Source of the DNA: Ganoderma boninense
Taxonomy: Eukaryota; Basidiomycota; Agaricomycetes; Polyporales; Polyporaceae
Assembly: GCA_002900995.3 (NCBI GenBank)
Contig: CM035305.1
Location: 1,116,001 to 1,180,000, forward strand
Direction of reading: 5' to 3'
Length of the DNA: 64,000 nt
Positions within the stretch are counted from its first letter, which is position 1, and each line of letters opens with the position of its first letter. The translations under genes and the position numbers were made by a program. The notes beneath the pieces are model-generated. The model was not told where the DNA came from, searched no databases, and was given only the letters and a program-made list of their open reading frames with translations. Shown here piece after piece: positions 1-11,844 of this stretch.

Positions 1-273
1 ATGACATGTACATGTGGTGTCCGTGCTTGATAACCACACCCACGTTGCACTACTTAGCCAGGAGCGCCCACGACGTCTGAACTTCAACGCTGCGGCAGAC
101 ACATCGTCAAGAGCTCCTTCTCCGCGTCTATGAATATTTCACGTTCGTTGGCTTCGTTCTTGGGGATGGACGATACGGACCCGAATAATCTGTCAGCCCC
201 GAAGTGTGGACACGTCTTCAATGACGCGGCTAGCTCAAGAGTTTTCGATCGTCAGCCACTCCCAAACTTGGGG

Positions 274-279
274 TATAAA
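274..279 (+). promoter_or_regulatory. TATA box of the first gene
   Basis: TATAAA lies about 155 bases before the ATG at 434. The distance allows a 5' leader of about 100 bases. This is only a sequence match; no transcript evidence is available. Confidence 0.4.
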
Positions 280-433
280 CCAGCATCTCTCGGTTGTTAT
301 CCTCACCTACCCTCGTCCTTTGACCGCCGCGATCTCTCCGTGAGACCGCTAGCTGGTTGCTTTCGTTGCGCTTTCATATTTGCTGTCATACTAGCACCAC
401 AGACTACGCCTACACCGCCCCTCCGCCCTCGAC

Positions 434-1432
434 ATGAGGCTTTCGTCGACAAGCTCGTCGCTGATCCTGGCGACTCTCGCGGTCTCATCCTCGTCGGTCT
501 CGCTCGCAGCCCCGACCGAGCCCGGCGCTCTCGACGAGGCCATGGCTCATTCGCCCTCCGAATTGCAGATCATTGCCATGGCCGGTCGTTCTGAACAGGT
601 AGCCTCTGGCTTGGTACCGGCTCCGATGAGCGACTCTGATCCCATACACGGTGAGTTTCTACACATAAGGCGTTGTCCATCTCAGCTGATGCTCTCACAA
701 TCAGCTGCCATGGTTGAGGAAATGCTCGCCCGCAGAGGCCTGTTAGATACCGTCGGAGGACTACTCGGAGGCCTACCGGTCGTGGGGCCTATCCTGGAAC
801 CTCTCGTAGGGACGTTAAAGTCTCTGTTGAATAGTCTTGGTCTCTCGCTAGACGCTGTCCAGAATAACACGGTGGACGCGCAATCGACCCCATCGCTCAC
901 CGCCGACCAGATCCGCACAGTTGCTCTCGCCATCGCCAACGCACACAACGCCATGCAAGCTGTAATGGCTCGGCCGGGCAATCTCACCGCTCGCGGCCAG
1001 ATTGCGCAGTGGGATGCGGCCTCGGACTCTCCTCCGGCCTCGTCTTCCAGCTCAGATGCCGGGTCGGCGACTCCGTCGTCCTCCTCTAGCACACCCACCC
1101 CCTCTGGGAACGCGACCAGTAGCACGGGCGGCACCGCCCCAACTCCGCCGGTGGCCCTGCCCGTCCCGCCGAACTCGCCCACTACCATGGCCTCCGCGGT
1201 CTCTCCCCCGAAGGTCAGCGCGCCTCCTGCCCTCTTCGCCTTCGCGTCCAGGATGATCGCCCCGGTGTTCATCAAGGCCGGGCAGAACAAGGTCGAGGTC
1301 TCCATGAGCGGCGGCCCCGCGACGACTTTCACGGGCAACTCGTCGAGTGCGACTTCGACCAGCGGGGAGGCATCGACACTCGCTACTACGACCGCCGTGG
1401 ACTCCACCTCCACCTACACGGCCGGGCCTTGA
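434..1432 (+). CDS. Secreted Ser/Thr-rich protein of unknown function
   Basis: Two exons, 434-650 and 705-1432, give 314 residues. The first ~25 residues are a signal peptide (MRLSS followed by a Leu/Ala/Val/Ser stretch). After a short spacer there is a hydrophobic, Gly/Leu/Pro-rich segment (GLLGGLPVVGPILEPLVG, about residues 90-110). Next comes a predicted helix, then a ~90-residue Ser/Thr/Pro-rich tract that is probably O-glycosylated, and a Ser/Thr-rich tail ending in TYTAGP. No catalytic motif is visible. The 54-nt intron (651-704) has a good GTGAGT donor and CAG acceptor, but its length is a multiple of three and it has no stop, so a retained-intron form of 332 residues is also readable. 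I infer a cell-wall or extracellular protein; I do not recognise the family. Confidence 0.72.
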   Translation: MRLSSTSSSLILATLAVSSSSVSLAAPTEPGALDEAMAHSPSELQIIAMAGRSEQVASGLVPAPMSDSDPIHGEFLHIRRCPSQLMLSQSAAMVEEMLARRGLLDTVGGLLGGLPVVGPILEPLVGTLKSLLNSLGLSLDAVQNNTVDAQSTPSLTADQIRTVALAIANAHNAMQAVMARPGNLTARGQIAQWDAASDSPPASSSSSDAGSATPSSSSSTPTPSGNATSSTGGTAPTPPVALPVPPNSPTTMASAVSPPKVSAPPALFAFASRMIAPVFIKAGQNKVEVSMSGGPATTFTGNSSSATSTSGEASTLATTTAVDSTSTYTAGP

Positions 1433-2079
1433 AGGACTTCGAGATGCCGTGTACCTGCGCACCCAGACGACGTAGTCGTTGAGTCCCGTCCGGACCTCTC
1501 CATATTGGCTGCTACGATGCTATTCTACATGGACACAATGGCTCGGATTATCTTATTCTCCCTTAATTCCTTATACCTATACCCCGTCAATACAGTATCT
1601 TACACACTCGTAATCCCGACATCACCGATGTACCTTCCTGTCATAATACACGCACATGACGTCGCTGCTTGACCGCGAACGCCGAGTCGAAAAGTGAAGA
1701 AGGGGGTCGAACGTAAGGCAGCCAATGCCATCAGAACGCACGGAGCAGTCGCTTTTGACAGGTTCGAGAGAGAATATTGCCTGGACGTCTCGGAGTTAGT
1801 GGGACGTGGGCCGCTCACGCGAACCGGCGGCGGAGTGTGTTTACATACATGGCAAATTCGCGAGTACGATTTGGCGAATAGAAAATACAGCGGCAGATGA
1901 AGGGGTGGAGAGAATGCGGAAACGTGAAGAGTTTCTAGTTCCTGGGGTCGCCGCGACGCTGTTGTTCTCATTCATTGTATGCGGCCCCGCGCGGGATACA
2001 GAAGACCCAAGATCAGCCCAAAAAGCCCGCTCGCGAGTGTCTAAACCTTAAAGGACTCATGTAGTAAATTATGCCGGGC
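1433..2079. other. Convergent intergenic region, nothing recognised
   Basis: This lies between the 3' end of the secreted-protein gene and the 3' end of the phosphatase gene on the other strand. It holds only short open frames with no family motifs. It presumably contains both polyadenylation sites. Confidence 0.5.
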
Positions 2080-3464
2080 CTACACGCCGTCCTTGGCGTT
2101 CACATCGCTTGCAGACGCGAAGGCAGCGACCAACGTCTCGTAGAGCATCAGAGCCTGATCGTCTCGCTCGACCATGTACGGCCGCTGCTCCCGCAACGCA
2201 TCGATCTCCCGCGCGATCAGATCCCCCTGCAGCTCCTCCGGCAGCGGTCCCAGCGGCGACTCGGGAAGGGGCGGCACGGTCATCTGCGTCTGCGGCTGCG
2301 TCTCGAGCCCCTCTACCTCCGTCCTCGAATTCGGCAGGAAGCCGTAGTGGCGCAAAAGCGAGCACAGCGCGATGAACGTCCCCGTGCGACCGACACCCGC
2401 GGAGCACCCCGCGACGATCGGCGGGTCAGGGTCGAGATCGGGGGCGCGGTCGCGGTTGCCGTCTTGGCCCGCGGGGGGCGGCGCGATGCTCGTGTGCGCG
2501 TCGAGCGCAAGATCGCGGTTCGCCCCGTCCACGAGCTTCGCGAAGAGCAGCAGGGCCGCGCGGTCCTCGCCCGCGGGGCACGCCGTGGTCGGGCCACGCC
2601 GCGAAGAGCAGGTGCTGGAACACCACCGGCTCCCCGGCGGCCGCGCGGGGCGCGGAGGGCGTGAGGGGCTGAAGGCGGATGACGCTGTGCACGCAGTGCG
2701 CGGCGTCCGTCGTGTGCGTGCGGAGGAGCGTCACCTCGATGGGCACGCCCGCCTCCCCGTTCTTGCTTCCGCTCCCGCTCCCCGTGGGGCCGGGCTCGAC
2801 GACCCAGCTCTGGCCGACAATCGGGGGGAAGTAGGCGTGCGCTTTGCGCATACCGCTCTCCAGGTCCTTCGTGAGCTGCACGACGGTCCGGATCCGCCGT
2901 TCGCGGCGCAGGTTCTGCGAGGGCCCGGCGGAGGAGTATGATGGGGTCGGGGATGGGGCTGGAGCTGGGGATTGTGAGGGACCGGGCGGGGGCGAGACGC
3001 CTTCGAGGAGGGAGGAGAGGAACGTGTGCGCGGTCTGGGGAAGCGGTGCCTGCATCGCGATCCACCACTTGCCCCCCGCGAGCTCCCTGACCCAGTCCGC
3101 GTTGAGATACCGGCCCTCTGGGCATGTGCTGCCGCAGGCGTTATCTTCGTGCTCGCCTGCACAGACGACGACTCGCGTGCGGTCATAAGGGAGGATGTCT
3201 GAGTATCGGTTGAACGGGAGGTTCTTGGGGTCTGCGCCGGCTGCCACGGAGTAGTACGCGACGTGTTCCGGGTTGGTCTGCACGTTGGATGCGACGTGCA
3301 CGACTCGGTGCACCTTGGAGGGGTGCGATTGATGCTTCGAGGCAGCACGCGCAGCCTTGCGATTACGTTCGCGTTTGGCGAGTGTATGCAGGACGGTAGT
3401 AAGGTGTTCGTAAACTATACGAGCTTTCGAGCCAAGCGGGGACGTCTGGAACCGTTTCTGGCAT
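2080..3464 (-). CDS. Protein tyrosine phosphatase, reading frame broken twice
   Basis: A single-exon gene of about 460 residues if two extra bases are discounted. In order it shows the classical PTP blocks: NRYSDILPYDRTRV (KNRY loop), YLNADWV, the WIAMQAPLPQT stretch, the WPD loop (AAWPDHGVP), the P-loop AGCSAGVGRTGTF with the catalytic Cys, and a Q-loop region (QRPYMVERDDQ). A Pro/Ser-rich insert sits between the substrate-binding blocks. Two frame changes separate these blocks: one near the AAA at 3412-3414 between WLESSY and EHLTT, and one in the GGGG at 2575-2578 just after the WPD loop. Each is one base too many. The residue before the catalytic Cys is Gly, not the usual His. The start is the ATG at 3464, which begins MPETVPDVPAWLESS. 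It either carries sequence errors or is a recent pseudogene. Confidence 0.75.
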
Positions 3465-3756
3465 GACTGGGGGACAAGACGGTGGTAGAGGAGGTATGCG
3501 ACAAGATGTTGGTGCGGAAGAAAGACTGATTAGACCGAACAACTTCAAGGTAGTCGGATTGAGCTTGAGCCGGACGAGGAGACAGATAGTGCCGATGGCA
3601 GATTATCACGTGATAGGAGGAGGCAGTGTGCGCTCCGCTTTGAGTCGTTCGACGTTACCTCCTCAACTGTGCAGACATCGAGCAAGCGGCAAAACAAGTG
3701 GCGAGCAAGTAGTCCACGACCGCTGATTCGGGGTGACCGGAGTGCCTGTCTTCGAA
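3465..3756. promoter_or_regulatory. Shared head-to-head promoter region
   Basis: 292 bases separate the start of the phosphatase (minus) from the start of the TRA16-like gene (plus), so both promoters must lie here. No clear TATA box is seen on either side. Confidence 0.4.
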
Positions 3757-4315
3757 ATGTCAGAGGGCTTGCGGCCGCTCCTCAACGAGGATACTAAAAT
3801 TAAGTGCGTCTAATCCTTCAATCTTGCAGAATCAGTCCTCAGCCTTCCCTCACATAGAGTAAGCTCAACCCTCGACAAATCTGTGGGGAAGAAATTTCTC
3901 ATAGACGGCAGTCCCGAGACCTGCTGGACGTCCCAACAGGTGCAGTACCTTCACCTTCACTTCATACTTGATTCGTCTGACTCACCACTCCTCCCAGGGC
4001 ACGCCACAATACGTACAGCTAACGTTCGCCGCTGCTGCGATCCCAAAACGCATAGAGCTCACCTTCCAAGGTGGGTTCGTTGGCACGAGGACGTTGGTAG
4101 AGGTCCTGCCGAGCGGGGAGCAACCGTGGCGCACATTGACGCGGATATACCCCGAGGACGTCAATCGGAAGCAGGTGTTCGACTTGACGATGACAGAGGC
4201 AGACCTAGTGGACGCAAAAGTAGAGAGCATGAAACTGGTGTTCGAAGAGAGCTCCGACTTCTTTGGGCGGATAACAGTGTACGACCTGCAGATCCTGGGG
4301 ACTAGCCCAGCATAG
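3757..4315 (+). CDS. NR2C2AP/TRA16-like protein (galactose-binding-like fold)
   Basis: Three exons, 3757-3803, 3858-3939 and 3998-4315, give 148 residues, close to the 139 of human NR2C2AP. Family blocks are seen along the whole length: KVSSTLDKSVGKKFLIDG, ETCWTS before the second intron, then IELTFQGGFVG, RIYPEDVNRKQVF and FEESSDFFGRITVYDLQILG. These correspond to the conserved W, the FQGGF turn, the YPED motif and the DFFGR motif of the family. The fold is that of F5/8 type C discoidin-like domains. In animals the protein binds the orphan nuclear receptor TR4; fungi have no such receptor, so the role here is unknown. Both introns (54 and 58 nt) have standard borders and restore the frame. 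Confidence 0.85.
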
Positions 4316-4755
4316 TCAATGTGGAAGAACGAGAAGCTAGTAACGAGACTCGGGGAGGGATGTACAGGTGCGCCTATGGTTTGAACACGATGCTTTGGCG
4401 AGGCTGTCCGGTGACCGCGGCGCTCATGTGAATGATGTTTTCAACGTCGACCTTGTCAGCCACCTAGCTCTAGATCACAGGGAACACTTCAGAGTATTTT
4501 ACGCTTCCATCATTTCCGCTATGGTGTGCGCACAGCCAATAGCGCTTCCAAGAACCGGGATATGTCTCTCATCAACAAGCTTCGGAGACCCTACAGCCTC
4601 AGCCCGTCACACCAGATGTGATCTTTGGCTCTGCTGATGATTCTGACACTTCATGATATCAAGCATCGACAACAAGATGGTCATGTTGGGTATATATGCT
4701 CAACGAATGTCTGTACTGTTGCGTCCTCTCTCCTGCCATCCCACCAAAGGCAACC
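4316..4755. other. Intergenic region with a TATA box near its end
   Basis: No coding signal. A TATATAT at 4691-4697, about 59 bases before the ATG at 4756, is a good candidate promoter element for the next gene. Confidence 0.45.
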
Positions 4756-5255
4756 ATGCAGCCATCTTATCCCGCTATCCTCGCAGCGGTGCTCGGCGTT
4801 ATCGTTCTCGCTGGCGTCTTTTACATCTATCGACATGAGCGGCGGTTAGAAAGCTTATCGATGTCCGGACCCGCAGGTGAGTTTCCAATTACTTCTCTTA
4901 TAGTCAAAAGCAGGCACACTAACACACAGTTTCTGTAGCGGAGAAGACTGAGAGCTCCCGCCCGTGGTCACGTCAGTTCTTGATAGACGAGGTTGACCTC
5001 GAAAACGGACCTGACGTCGAGGGTGAAGACGATAGAAATTCCCTCTGCTACGAGGCACCCATGACAGTGGGATACAGCACACTTCTCAGCATACCTACCC
5101 TCGCCTTCGACGATACGCGACTTGTTCGTCGGCTAGAGGATCAGACTCTCGTCCCACCGCCTCCACGATCGAACGCTGCGAACACCTTTCCTAGTCAGCC
5201 CTCCGCGGCCCTCCTATCTGACTCACACACGCGCGGAGAGGAAGCGACATGGTAG
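4756..5255 (+). CDS. Small single-pass membrane protein; parent of fragments in the P450 spacers
   Basis: Exons 4756-4876 and 4939-5255 join in frame through a 62-nt intron with a CTAAC branch site, giving 145 residues. Residues ~7-25 form one transmembrane helix (ILAAVLGVIVLAGVFYIY) followed by basic RHERR, so the short N terminus is probably outside or lumenal and the acidic, Ser/Pro-rich rest cytosolic. No enzyme motif is present. Just past the stop, another frame stays open to 5614 (Ser/Pro-rich, with NGAETV). The matching words DGAETV occur in an open frame of the decayed copy at 12.9 kb, so the true protein may continue to about 5614 with a frame error near 5250. Related fragments lie at about 9370-9560, 12600-13060 and 16130-16270. 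Family not recognised. Confidence 0.55.
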
Positions 5256-6169
5256 CCTTGACGCGTCCTGGAGTCCGTGGCTCAACCCACCCCAACGAGT
5301 TGAACGGAGCGGAGACCGTCCGATCTTCAATGGCTTCAGCTTCAGCTTCGTCGATCCACCCTCCTTCATACCATTCCCACTACCCCGGTCCAAGGAGCCC
5401 CCAGAGCCAGCCAGTCGCACAGTCTAGTCAAAGGCCAGCCAGCTGGGAGGATGATGAAGTCCGCGGCGAAGGAGCCGACGAGGATGGGGCGGCGCGTTCG
5501 AGGCGGTCATTTGACGGTAGGGTCCGGCTTGCGGGCGGCTGTCTCGGCGAACAGGATTCTGGGGCGTCTGGAGCTGACGGAGTATCTATCATGATTTGTG
5601 AGGACTTGCCATGAATCTAATCAGCCGTATCTGTCAATAGCCTTGCGTCTGGTCCGACATGGAGCGCCAACCGACAGCAGCCTTCGAATGGCGGGTGAAG
5701 CGAAGGTGTTGTGCACGGTTACTGCGCAAGTATCAGACGCCAGAAAACACCTGATATCGTGGTGCGCCATCGTTGGCCTTCAAGGAACGTTGAAGGGACT
5801 CGTAGCTGGGCAGAACCTTCTCTCGGAGAGGGAGCTGCCAGGATATTTCCAGTATAGGATCCGGCTGAGATCTACGGGCTATTGGTGCAAGACGCCGCGT
5901 TGGTGCATTGAAGGTCGACGTCCTGGTGGATCATTGACACGTCTTTTATTTTGTGGTGATAGGACGCACCCTGACCTCTTCGCAAGTTCAACCGCAAAGA
6001 TCCTATTCATGCGCATCCAAGGGCAGTCTTTGCATTAGACTAGGTAGGTATGAAGAACGAGCATCTTGTTGGAAGTGTGGGTTGGAAAGCCTATGGACAT
6101 GCATCGTTCGAGTGTCACGTATGCATTGAGGTCCGTATTGGCCTGCATACACAATTCAATATTATAATG
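5256..6169. other. Region 3' of the membrane-protein gene
   Basis: The first ~360 bases keep an open Ser/Pro-rich frame that may be the continuation of the preceding protein. The rest shows no supported gene up to the 3' end of P450 copy A. Confidence 0.4.
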
Positions 6170-8362
6170 TCATCCATAGTCAAAGGTTGCGTGGAAGTTG
6201 GACAATGAGTATTGTACAAAACAATCAAGAAGATGCCATCTGGCGTTTCCTGAAAAGCACCTGGCCGGTCGGAGAGGGATGATGTTCGTGCCATGGAAGA
6301 TGCTCGCAGGCCGCTTGCCATCGCCGCCGAGCTTCAGATCGTAGTTCACCACGATGTACGCGAGCAGCGCCTTGAGCTCGTTCGCGGCGAAGAACCGTCC
6401 TGGGCTGCATCGCGAATCGAAGCTTCAGTCTCTGTGTCAGCGAGGCAGGAGAGGACAGACGCACCAAGCATGTCTTCCGTGGCCGAACGAGATATAGTCG
6501 AGGGAGGTGTTGACAAATTGGTGTTTCAGGCCCTCGCCCTCGCCCTCGCGCATCTTCGAGAAGCGGAACGGGTCAAACGCCGCTGCGTCCTGGTAGTTCA
6601 CCTCGTCGTGGTGCGTGGAGTGCGAGGCCGCTACAACGAGAGTACCCTTCGGAAGGAACGTGCCGTCGCTCAACGTGATGTCCTTCATAACCTTACGCGT
6701 GAGCGACGCTGGCGGGCGTAAGTGTGTTTGCCAGTGAGCTACAAATTCTCAAGTTGGGTAAGGAATACGAACTGAGGCCGATTCCGTGATAGCGGGATGA
6801 CTCCCGGAACAGGCTATCGAGCTTCCACATCTTAGCCATGGCCGCTTTGGACCAACCATCCGCGGCCACAACCGATTCTATCTCTTCCCGGAGAGCCGGA
6901 ATGCACTCGGGCATAGCAGCGAGATCATACAAGGCGTGAGTGATACTCTGATAGAGCCACACACGCATACAACGTCAGCATAGCGCAAATTTAGGCAAGG
7001 ACGCGAATGCTCACGGTAGAGGAGGTGTGAATGGCCGCAAAGTTTACGAGGAAGATCCGCTTGACGATGTTCATGTCCGAGTGATTCCGGGCGCCACCTT
7101 CCTCCAGGATCCACTGGAGCATATCGTTCTGGTGCCAAACTGTGAGCAGAATGGCTGCGAACAGGACGGGGAAAAATCTACCGGCTTGTCTGACCAATCA
7201 TCACCAAACTCTCTCATGTTCGCCCTCCTCTCGTTGATCACCGGTAGGATGTGCGGCATCGCCCGCCCAAGGGTCTCGTTCGTTTTGCTCAGTAGGCGGC
7301 CTACAAGTCTATTGAAAGGACGTCACATTTGCTGAACTTTCGGGGCATTAACACGACATACGGCTTCAAGAAGTGAGGCACGCGATTCATGACCAGCCGG
7401 TCGCTGCTGACATCGCGAGTGAAGCGGATCGCCATGTCCAAATACTCTTCATTACGGCCTATAAAACATGCATCAGCCACTGCGCATTGTATGCCAATAA
7501 CGCCGTGATAGCCTCGGAGAGCTTACAGAGTGGAACCCCAACGAATACACGGCTGCTAGCCCGCGCAACAATTTGCTGCATGGTGGTCATGACGCTTACA
7601 GCAGTCCATCCTGGTGCACAGACATCAGTCCGTTGGATACACGAAGTCGCGTTCAGACGTAGTAGTACTGTTCACCTTCTTCCTCGGTCTTGATATAGTG
7701 CGATACCGCATGCTCCAGCTCGTCCACGACATCGGGCATGATCATCGGAAGTGTGCGCGTCAGCTTCTCCTTGATTATATCCACGTGGTAGGGGTCTTCA
7801 ATCAGTTCCGGCCCAACCGTGTACCGCATCTGAACGGTCTAATTTGTCGGATGACATGTTAACAAATGCTCACAACCAGATGGTCACTCGCGTCGCGCAC
7901 CTCTTCAGCCCCTTCCAGGAATGACACCTCCTCATCGGGACGACGTCTGAGCTCGTCGAGCAACTTCGCGCCAGAAACCACAACAAGCCATTTGTCGAGG
8001 AAGGCGACCTTGAAGCTGGTTCCATAATACTACATAATACAACCACAAGCAACATATCAATCGTACCGGATCGTGTGTAGGTGGGACAGAAATACACGCA
8101 CCTTCTGGTAGCCCTCCTCCAGCAATTGCTTCCCGTTGCGCCAGAAATTGAAAGCGGTGAAAATGGCTAAGCCCGGAGCATCCGAGCCACCAACGGTGGG
8201 AATAGGTGTCAGCTATCCATTCAAGTGATAGCAGTTAGCACTATCGCCTCCCACCACGTTGCGTCTGTGACTCACTGGGTGGGTCTTCCACCACACGACG
8301 TAGAGGGTAGCCAAGATGGCCGTGCCCGCTAGGATGATAGCTTGAGGGTCCTCCAACGCCAT
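6170..8362 (-). CDS. Cytochrome P450 copy A, frame shifted near the C terminus
   Basis: Eleven exons: 8362-8276, 8212-8102, 8029-7901, 7838-7676, 7610-7527, 7458-7362, 7308-7182, 7128-7015, 6947-6773, 6708-6465, 6404-6170; 521 residues as read. There is an N-terminal membrane anchor (residues ~9-24), a PTVGGSD proline-rich hinge, an I-helix variant NFAAIHTSS in place of AGxDT, ESSR (ExxR), and the heme loop FGHGRHAC-PGRFF split by the last intron. The Ala-Ile-His-Thr I-helix is typical of the fungal ent-kaurene-oxidase-like group. Compared with copies B and C, one base is missing after 6278. The last ~17 residues (PSPTGQVLFRKRQMASS in B) are replaced by a different 35-residue tail. The heme Cys and everything before it are intact, so activity cannot be ruled out. 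An in-frame ATG at 8413 is a less likely start because it is not shared by the other copies. Confidence 0.85.
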
Positions 8363-9600
8363 GTTGGGGTTGAATGTGGACTTGGAGGGGGGGAATGAAG
8401 GGGCTGGAAACATTGCCGTGCAATAACCGAGGCCATATGTACCACGCCGGTTCTTTCTCCCACCGGCTAATATATGCTTGGTTGGAGTTCATATTGGTTG
8501 ACTCATCGAGGCCGGGGAGACGTGTTCTTAGTGCGTATGTGAAGCCCTATGACGAAGATCGGCGCGAGGGACGGCCCCCGTACATCCGAGAAGTGGGGGA
8601 GGGGCGGTGTAGTATGAAATTAGATCAAAAAGCACAGGCAAGATATATTACGATCCTGGCGCGAGGGTCGCTAAGGACGGAGCTGGGAGCGATCATGTGG
8701 TGCCGATACACTGGCATACCTATTCGCGTCGGGTAGATCTGCAGTGTGCATGTGGGTTGAAGAATATATAGCCAATACTCGCTCACCTAGTACATGTTCT
8801 GACATGCAGGTTCATGTCCATAGCCACAGGATATGCTTGGCGTGGACTGAAGAAAGAGGATGGTTCAAGAGACAAGTTGAAACTGACCTCGCGGCAGATT
8901 CGGAGCAAGGCCGTTGTTCCGGCGCTTGCTTCCAGTGTATCTACGGTCGTGCGGAGCACAAAACTTCGTTCGGAGAAGGCGGTTGATCCGAACCCAGCCT
9001 TAAGCTTGCGGTGCAACAGATTGACCGAGCGTCGATCCCGAAAACCGCGGAGACCGAAAGCTGCCTGGCATCGAACAGATCTCGGTCTGTCCTGCAAGGC
9101 CTGGGGCATGGCACTCTCATTTCAAGTTGAGTGACGCAGTACGCATTATGTTTCATTTCCAAGCCTTCGAGTCGCCCCTCCTGAGACAGATCTAAGTACT
9201 ATGAGGCTGGCAATTGCAACCTACAACTTGAAGACACGAACAGATACAGCTAACCGCACAGTTTTGTAGAAATTAGAGCATACTTAGGTGAAGGTATAAC
9301 AGCAAGAACACAAACCCAGTGAATTCCCAAGAAGAATACCTTCTCGAGCCGGCGGAGGGGGTACAGAAGAAGCGAAGGTGAGTTCCCTCCACAACGAGCC
9401 AACCAAGGCAGTGCGGGATAGTTTGCTTGCCATCTTACCTCCACCTCGGTTTCAGTTAACAACGCGCAACTTGTTTATCAGACAGAAAATCCCGTCCTCC
9501 CACCGCCTCCACGATCGAGCTCCACGGACTCAGTACCTGCCTAGACGTCCGTGGCACTCTCCTCGAAGTCATGCTACGCTTGAAGTATGGTATTAAACGA
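8363..9600. repeat. Spacer between P450 copies A and B
   Basis: About 8430-9150 matches the upstream spacers of copies B and C. A CCATATG at 8433-8439 sits where B and C have a TATA-like CTATATG. About 9370-9560 is a decayed piece of the 4756-5600 gene: it shares TTCCCTCCACAACGAG-like and CTCCCACCGCCTCCACGATC words with it. No intact gene. Confidence 0.65.
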
Positions 9601-11754
9601 TCAAGATGACGCCATCTGGCGTTTCCTGAAAAGCACCTGGCCGGTCGGCGAGGGGATGATGCTCGTGCCATAGAAGATGCTCGCAGGCCGCTTGCCATCA
9701 CCGCCGAGCTTTATATCGTAGTTCACCACGATGTACGCGAGCAGTGCCTTGAGCTCGTTCGCCGCGAAGAACCGTCCCGGGCTGCATCGCAAATCACAAC
9801 TTCAGCTTCTGCGTCAGCGAGCGAGGAGAGGACAGACACACCAAGCATGTCTTCCATGGCCGAAAGAGATGTAGTCGAGGGAAGTGTTGACAAACTGGTG
9901 CTTCAGGCCCTCACCCTCGGCCTCGCGCATCTTCGAAAAGCGGAAAGGGTCGAACACTGCTGCGTTCTGGTAATTCGCCTCGTCGTGGTGCGTGGAGTGC
10001 GAGGCCGCCACAACGAGAGTGCCCTTCGGAAGGAACGTGCCGTCGCTCAACGTGATGTCCTTCATGACCTTGCGCATGAGCGACGCTGGAAGGCACAAGT
10101 GTGTTGGTTAGCGAGCTACAAATCCTGAAGGTGCGTGAGGATCACGAACTGAGGGCGATTCCGTTATAGCGGGAAGACTCCCGGAACAAGCTGTCGAGCT
10201 TCCACATCTTAGCCATGCCCGCTTTGGTCCAGCCATCCGCGGCCACAACCGATTCTATCTCTTCCCGAAGAGCTGAAATGCACTCGGGCATGGCAGCGAG
10301 ATCGTACAAGGCCTGAGTGACACTCTGACAGATTCACGCAGGTACACAACATCAGTATAGATCATAGATCAAGTTCTGGGAAATTTGAGGTAGGACGCGA
10401 ATGCTCACGGTAGAGGAGGTGTGGATGGCCGCAAAGTTGATGAGGAAGACCCGCTTGACGATGCTCATATCTGAGTGATTCCTGGCGATGCCTTCCTCCA
10501 GGATCCACTGGAGCATATCATTCTGTTGCAAGGCCGTGAGCAGAATGGTCGGGAACAGGACGGGGGAAAACTTGAAGTACCGGCTTGTCCGACCAGTCAT
10601 CACCGAACTCTTTCATGTTCGCCTTCCTTTCGTTGATCAACGGTAGAATGTGCGGCATTGCCCGCTGAAGGGTCTCGTTCGTCTTGCTCAGTAGGCGGCC
10701 TACAAGCCTATTGAAACGACGTCAGGCATGTCGAATTCTCTGTGCATTGACAGGACATACGGCTTCAAGAAGCGAGGCACGCGATTCATGACCAGCCGGT
10801 CGCTGCTGACATCGCGAGTGAAGCGGATCGCCATGTCCAAATACTCTTTATTACGGCCTATAAAACAATCATCCATCAGCCACCGCGCATAGTCTACCCG
10901 TGCAGCAAAGGGCTTACAGAGTGGAACACCAACAAATACACGGTTGCTAGCGCGTGCAACAATTTGATGCATGGTGTACATGACGCTTACTGCAGTCCAT
11001 TCTGTGCACACAGAAGTCAGTCTGGAGGATACAAGAAGCCGCACGAGGGCGTAGCAGTGCCGTTCACCTTCTTCCCCAGCCTCGATATAGTGCGACACTG
11101 CATGTTCCAGCTCGTCCACGACATCCGGCATGATTACCGGAAGTGTGCGCGTCAGCTTCCCCTTGATTATGTCTACGTGGTACGAGTCTTCCACCAGTTC
11201 TGGTCCAACGGTGTACCGCATCTGAACGGTCTAGTTTTGCGGACAACATGTTAACAGATGCTCCAGATCAGACAGTCACTCGCGCGCCGTACCTCTTCGG
11301 CCCCTTCGAGGAACGAAACCTCGTCATCTGGACGACGTCTGAGCTCGTCGACCATCTCCGCGCCAGACACAACGACGAGCCATTTGTCGAGGAAGGCAAC
11401 CTTGAAGCTGGTTCCATAGTACTGCACAACACAACCACAGGCAACGTATCAATCACACCGGATCATGTGCGGGAGGGAGAGGGATACACGCACCTTCCGG
11501 TAGCCCTCCTCCAGTAGTTCCTTCCCGTTGCGCCAGAATTTGAGTGCAGTCAAACTCGCAAAACCCGGGGCATCCGACCCACCAATGGTGGGAATGGGAT
11601 GCAGCTACACATTCAAGTCATAGCGATCAGGGTCGTCACCTCGCACCAAGTTGCCTTCGTGACTCACCGGGTGCGTCTTCCACAGCACGACATAGAGGGT
11701 AGCCAAGATGGTCAAGCTAGCGAGTATCATAGCTTGGGGGTCCTCCAACGCCAT
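9601..11754 (-). CDS. Cytochrome P450 copy B, intact
   Basis: Eleven exons: 11754-11668, 11604-11494, 11421-11293, 11230-11068, 11001-10918, 10857-10761, 10707-10581, 10522-10409, 10324-10150, 10085-9842, 9781-9601. They sum to 1512 nt, 503 residues, with no internal stop. Residues ~7-23 anchor it in the ER. Then come PTIGGSDAPG, the substrate-recognition middle region, the I-helix variant NFAAIHTSS, ESSRYN (ExxR), and FGHGRHACPGRFFAANE with the heme-ligand Cys. It ends in TGQVLFRKRQMASS. The family hydroxylates hydrophobic substrates such as terpenoids or fatty compounds using NADPH-P450 reductase; the substrate here is unknown. The closest described relatives are probably fungal ent-kaurene-oxidase-like P450s (CYP512-type), judged by motifs only. 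A TATA-like CTATATG is at 11845-11851. Confidence 0.92.
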
Positions 11755-11844
11755 GCTGGGATCGAAGTGGCTCTCGCGTAGCACGAAATCGACTTGGAAG
11801 GGTGAATGAAGGAGATGGAAACTAGTGCAGCGCAAGGACAGAGA

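Noticed and set aside
11240..11300. Apparent loss of a donor site in P450 copy B compared with copy A
   Set aside because: The true donor in all four copies is 27 bases earlier (GAG/GTRNNN), with acceptor TAG before ACCGTTCAG; with that model B keeps the frame.
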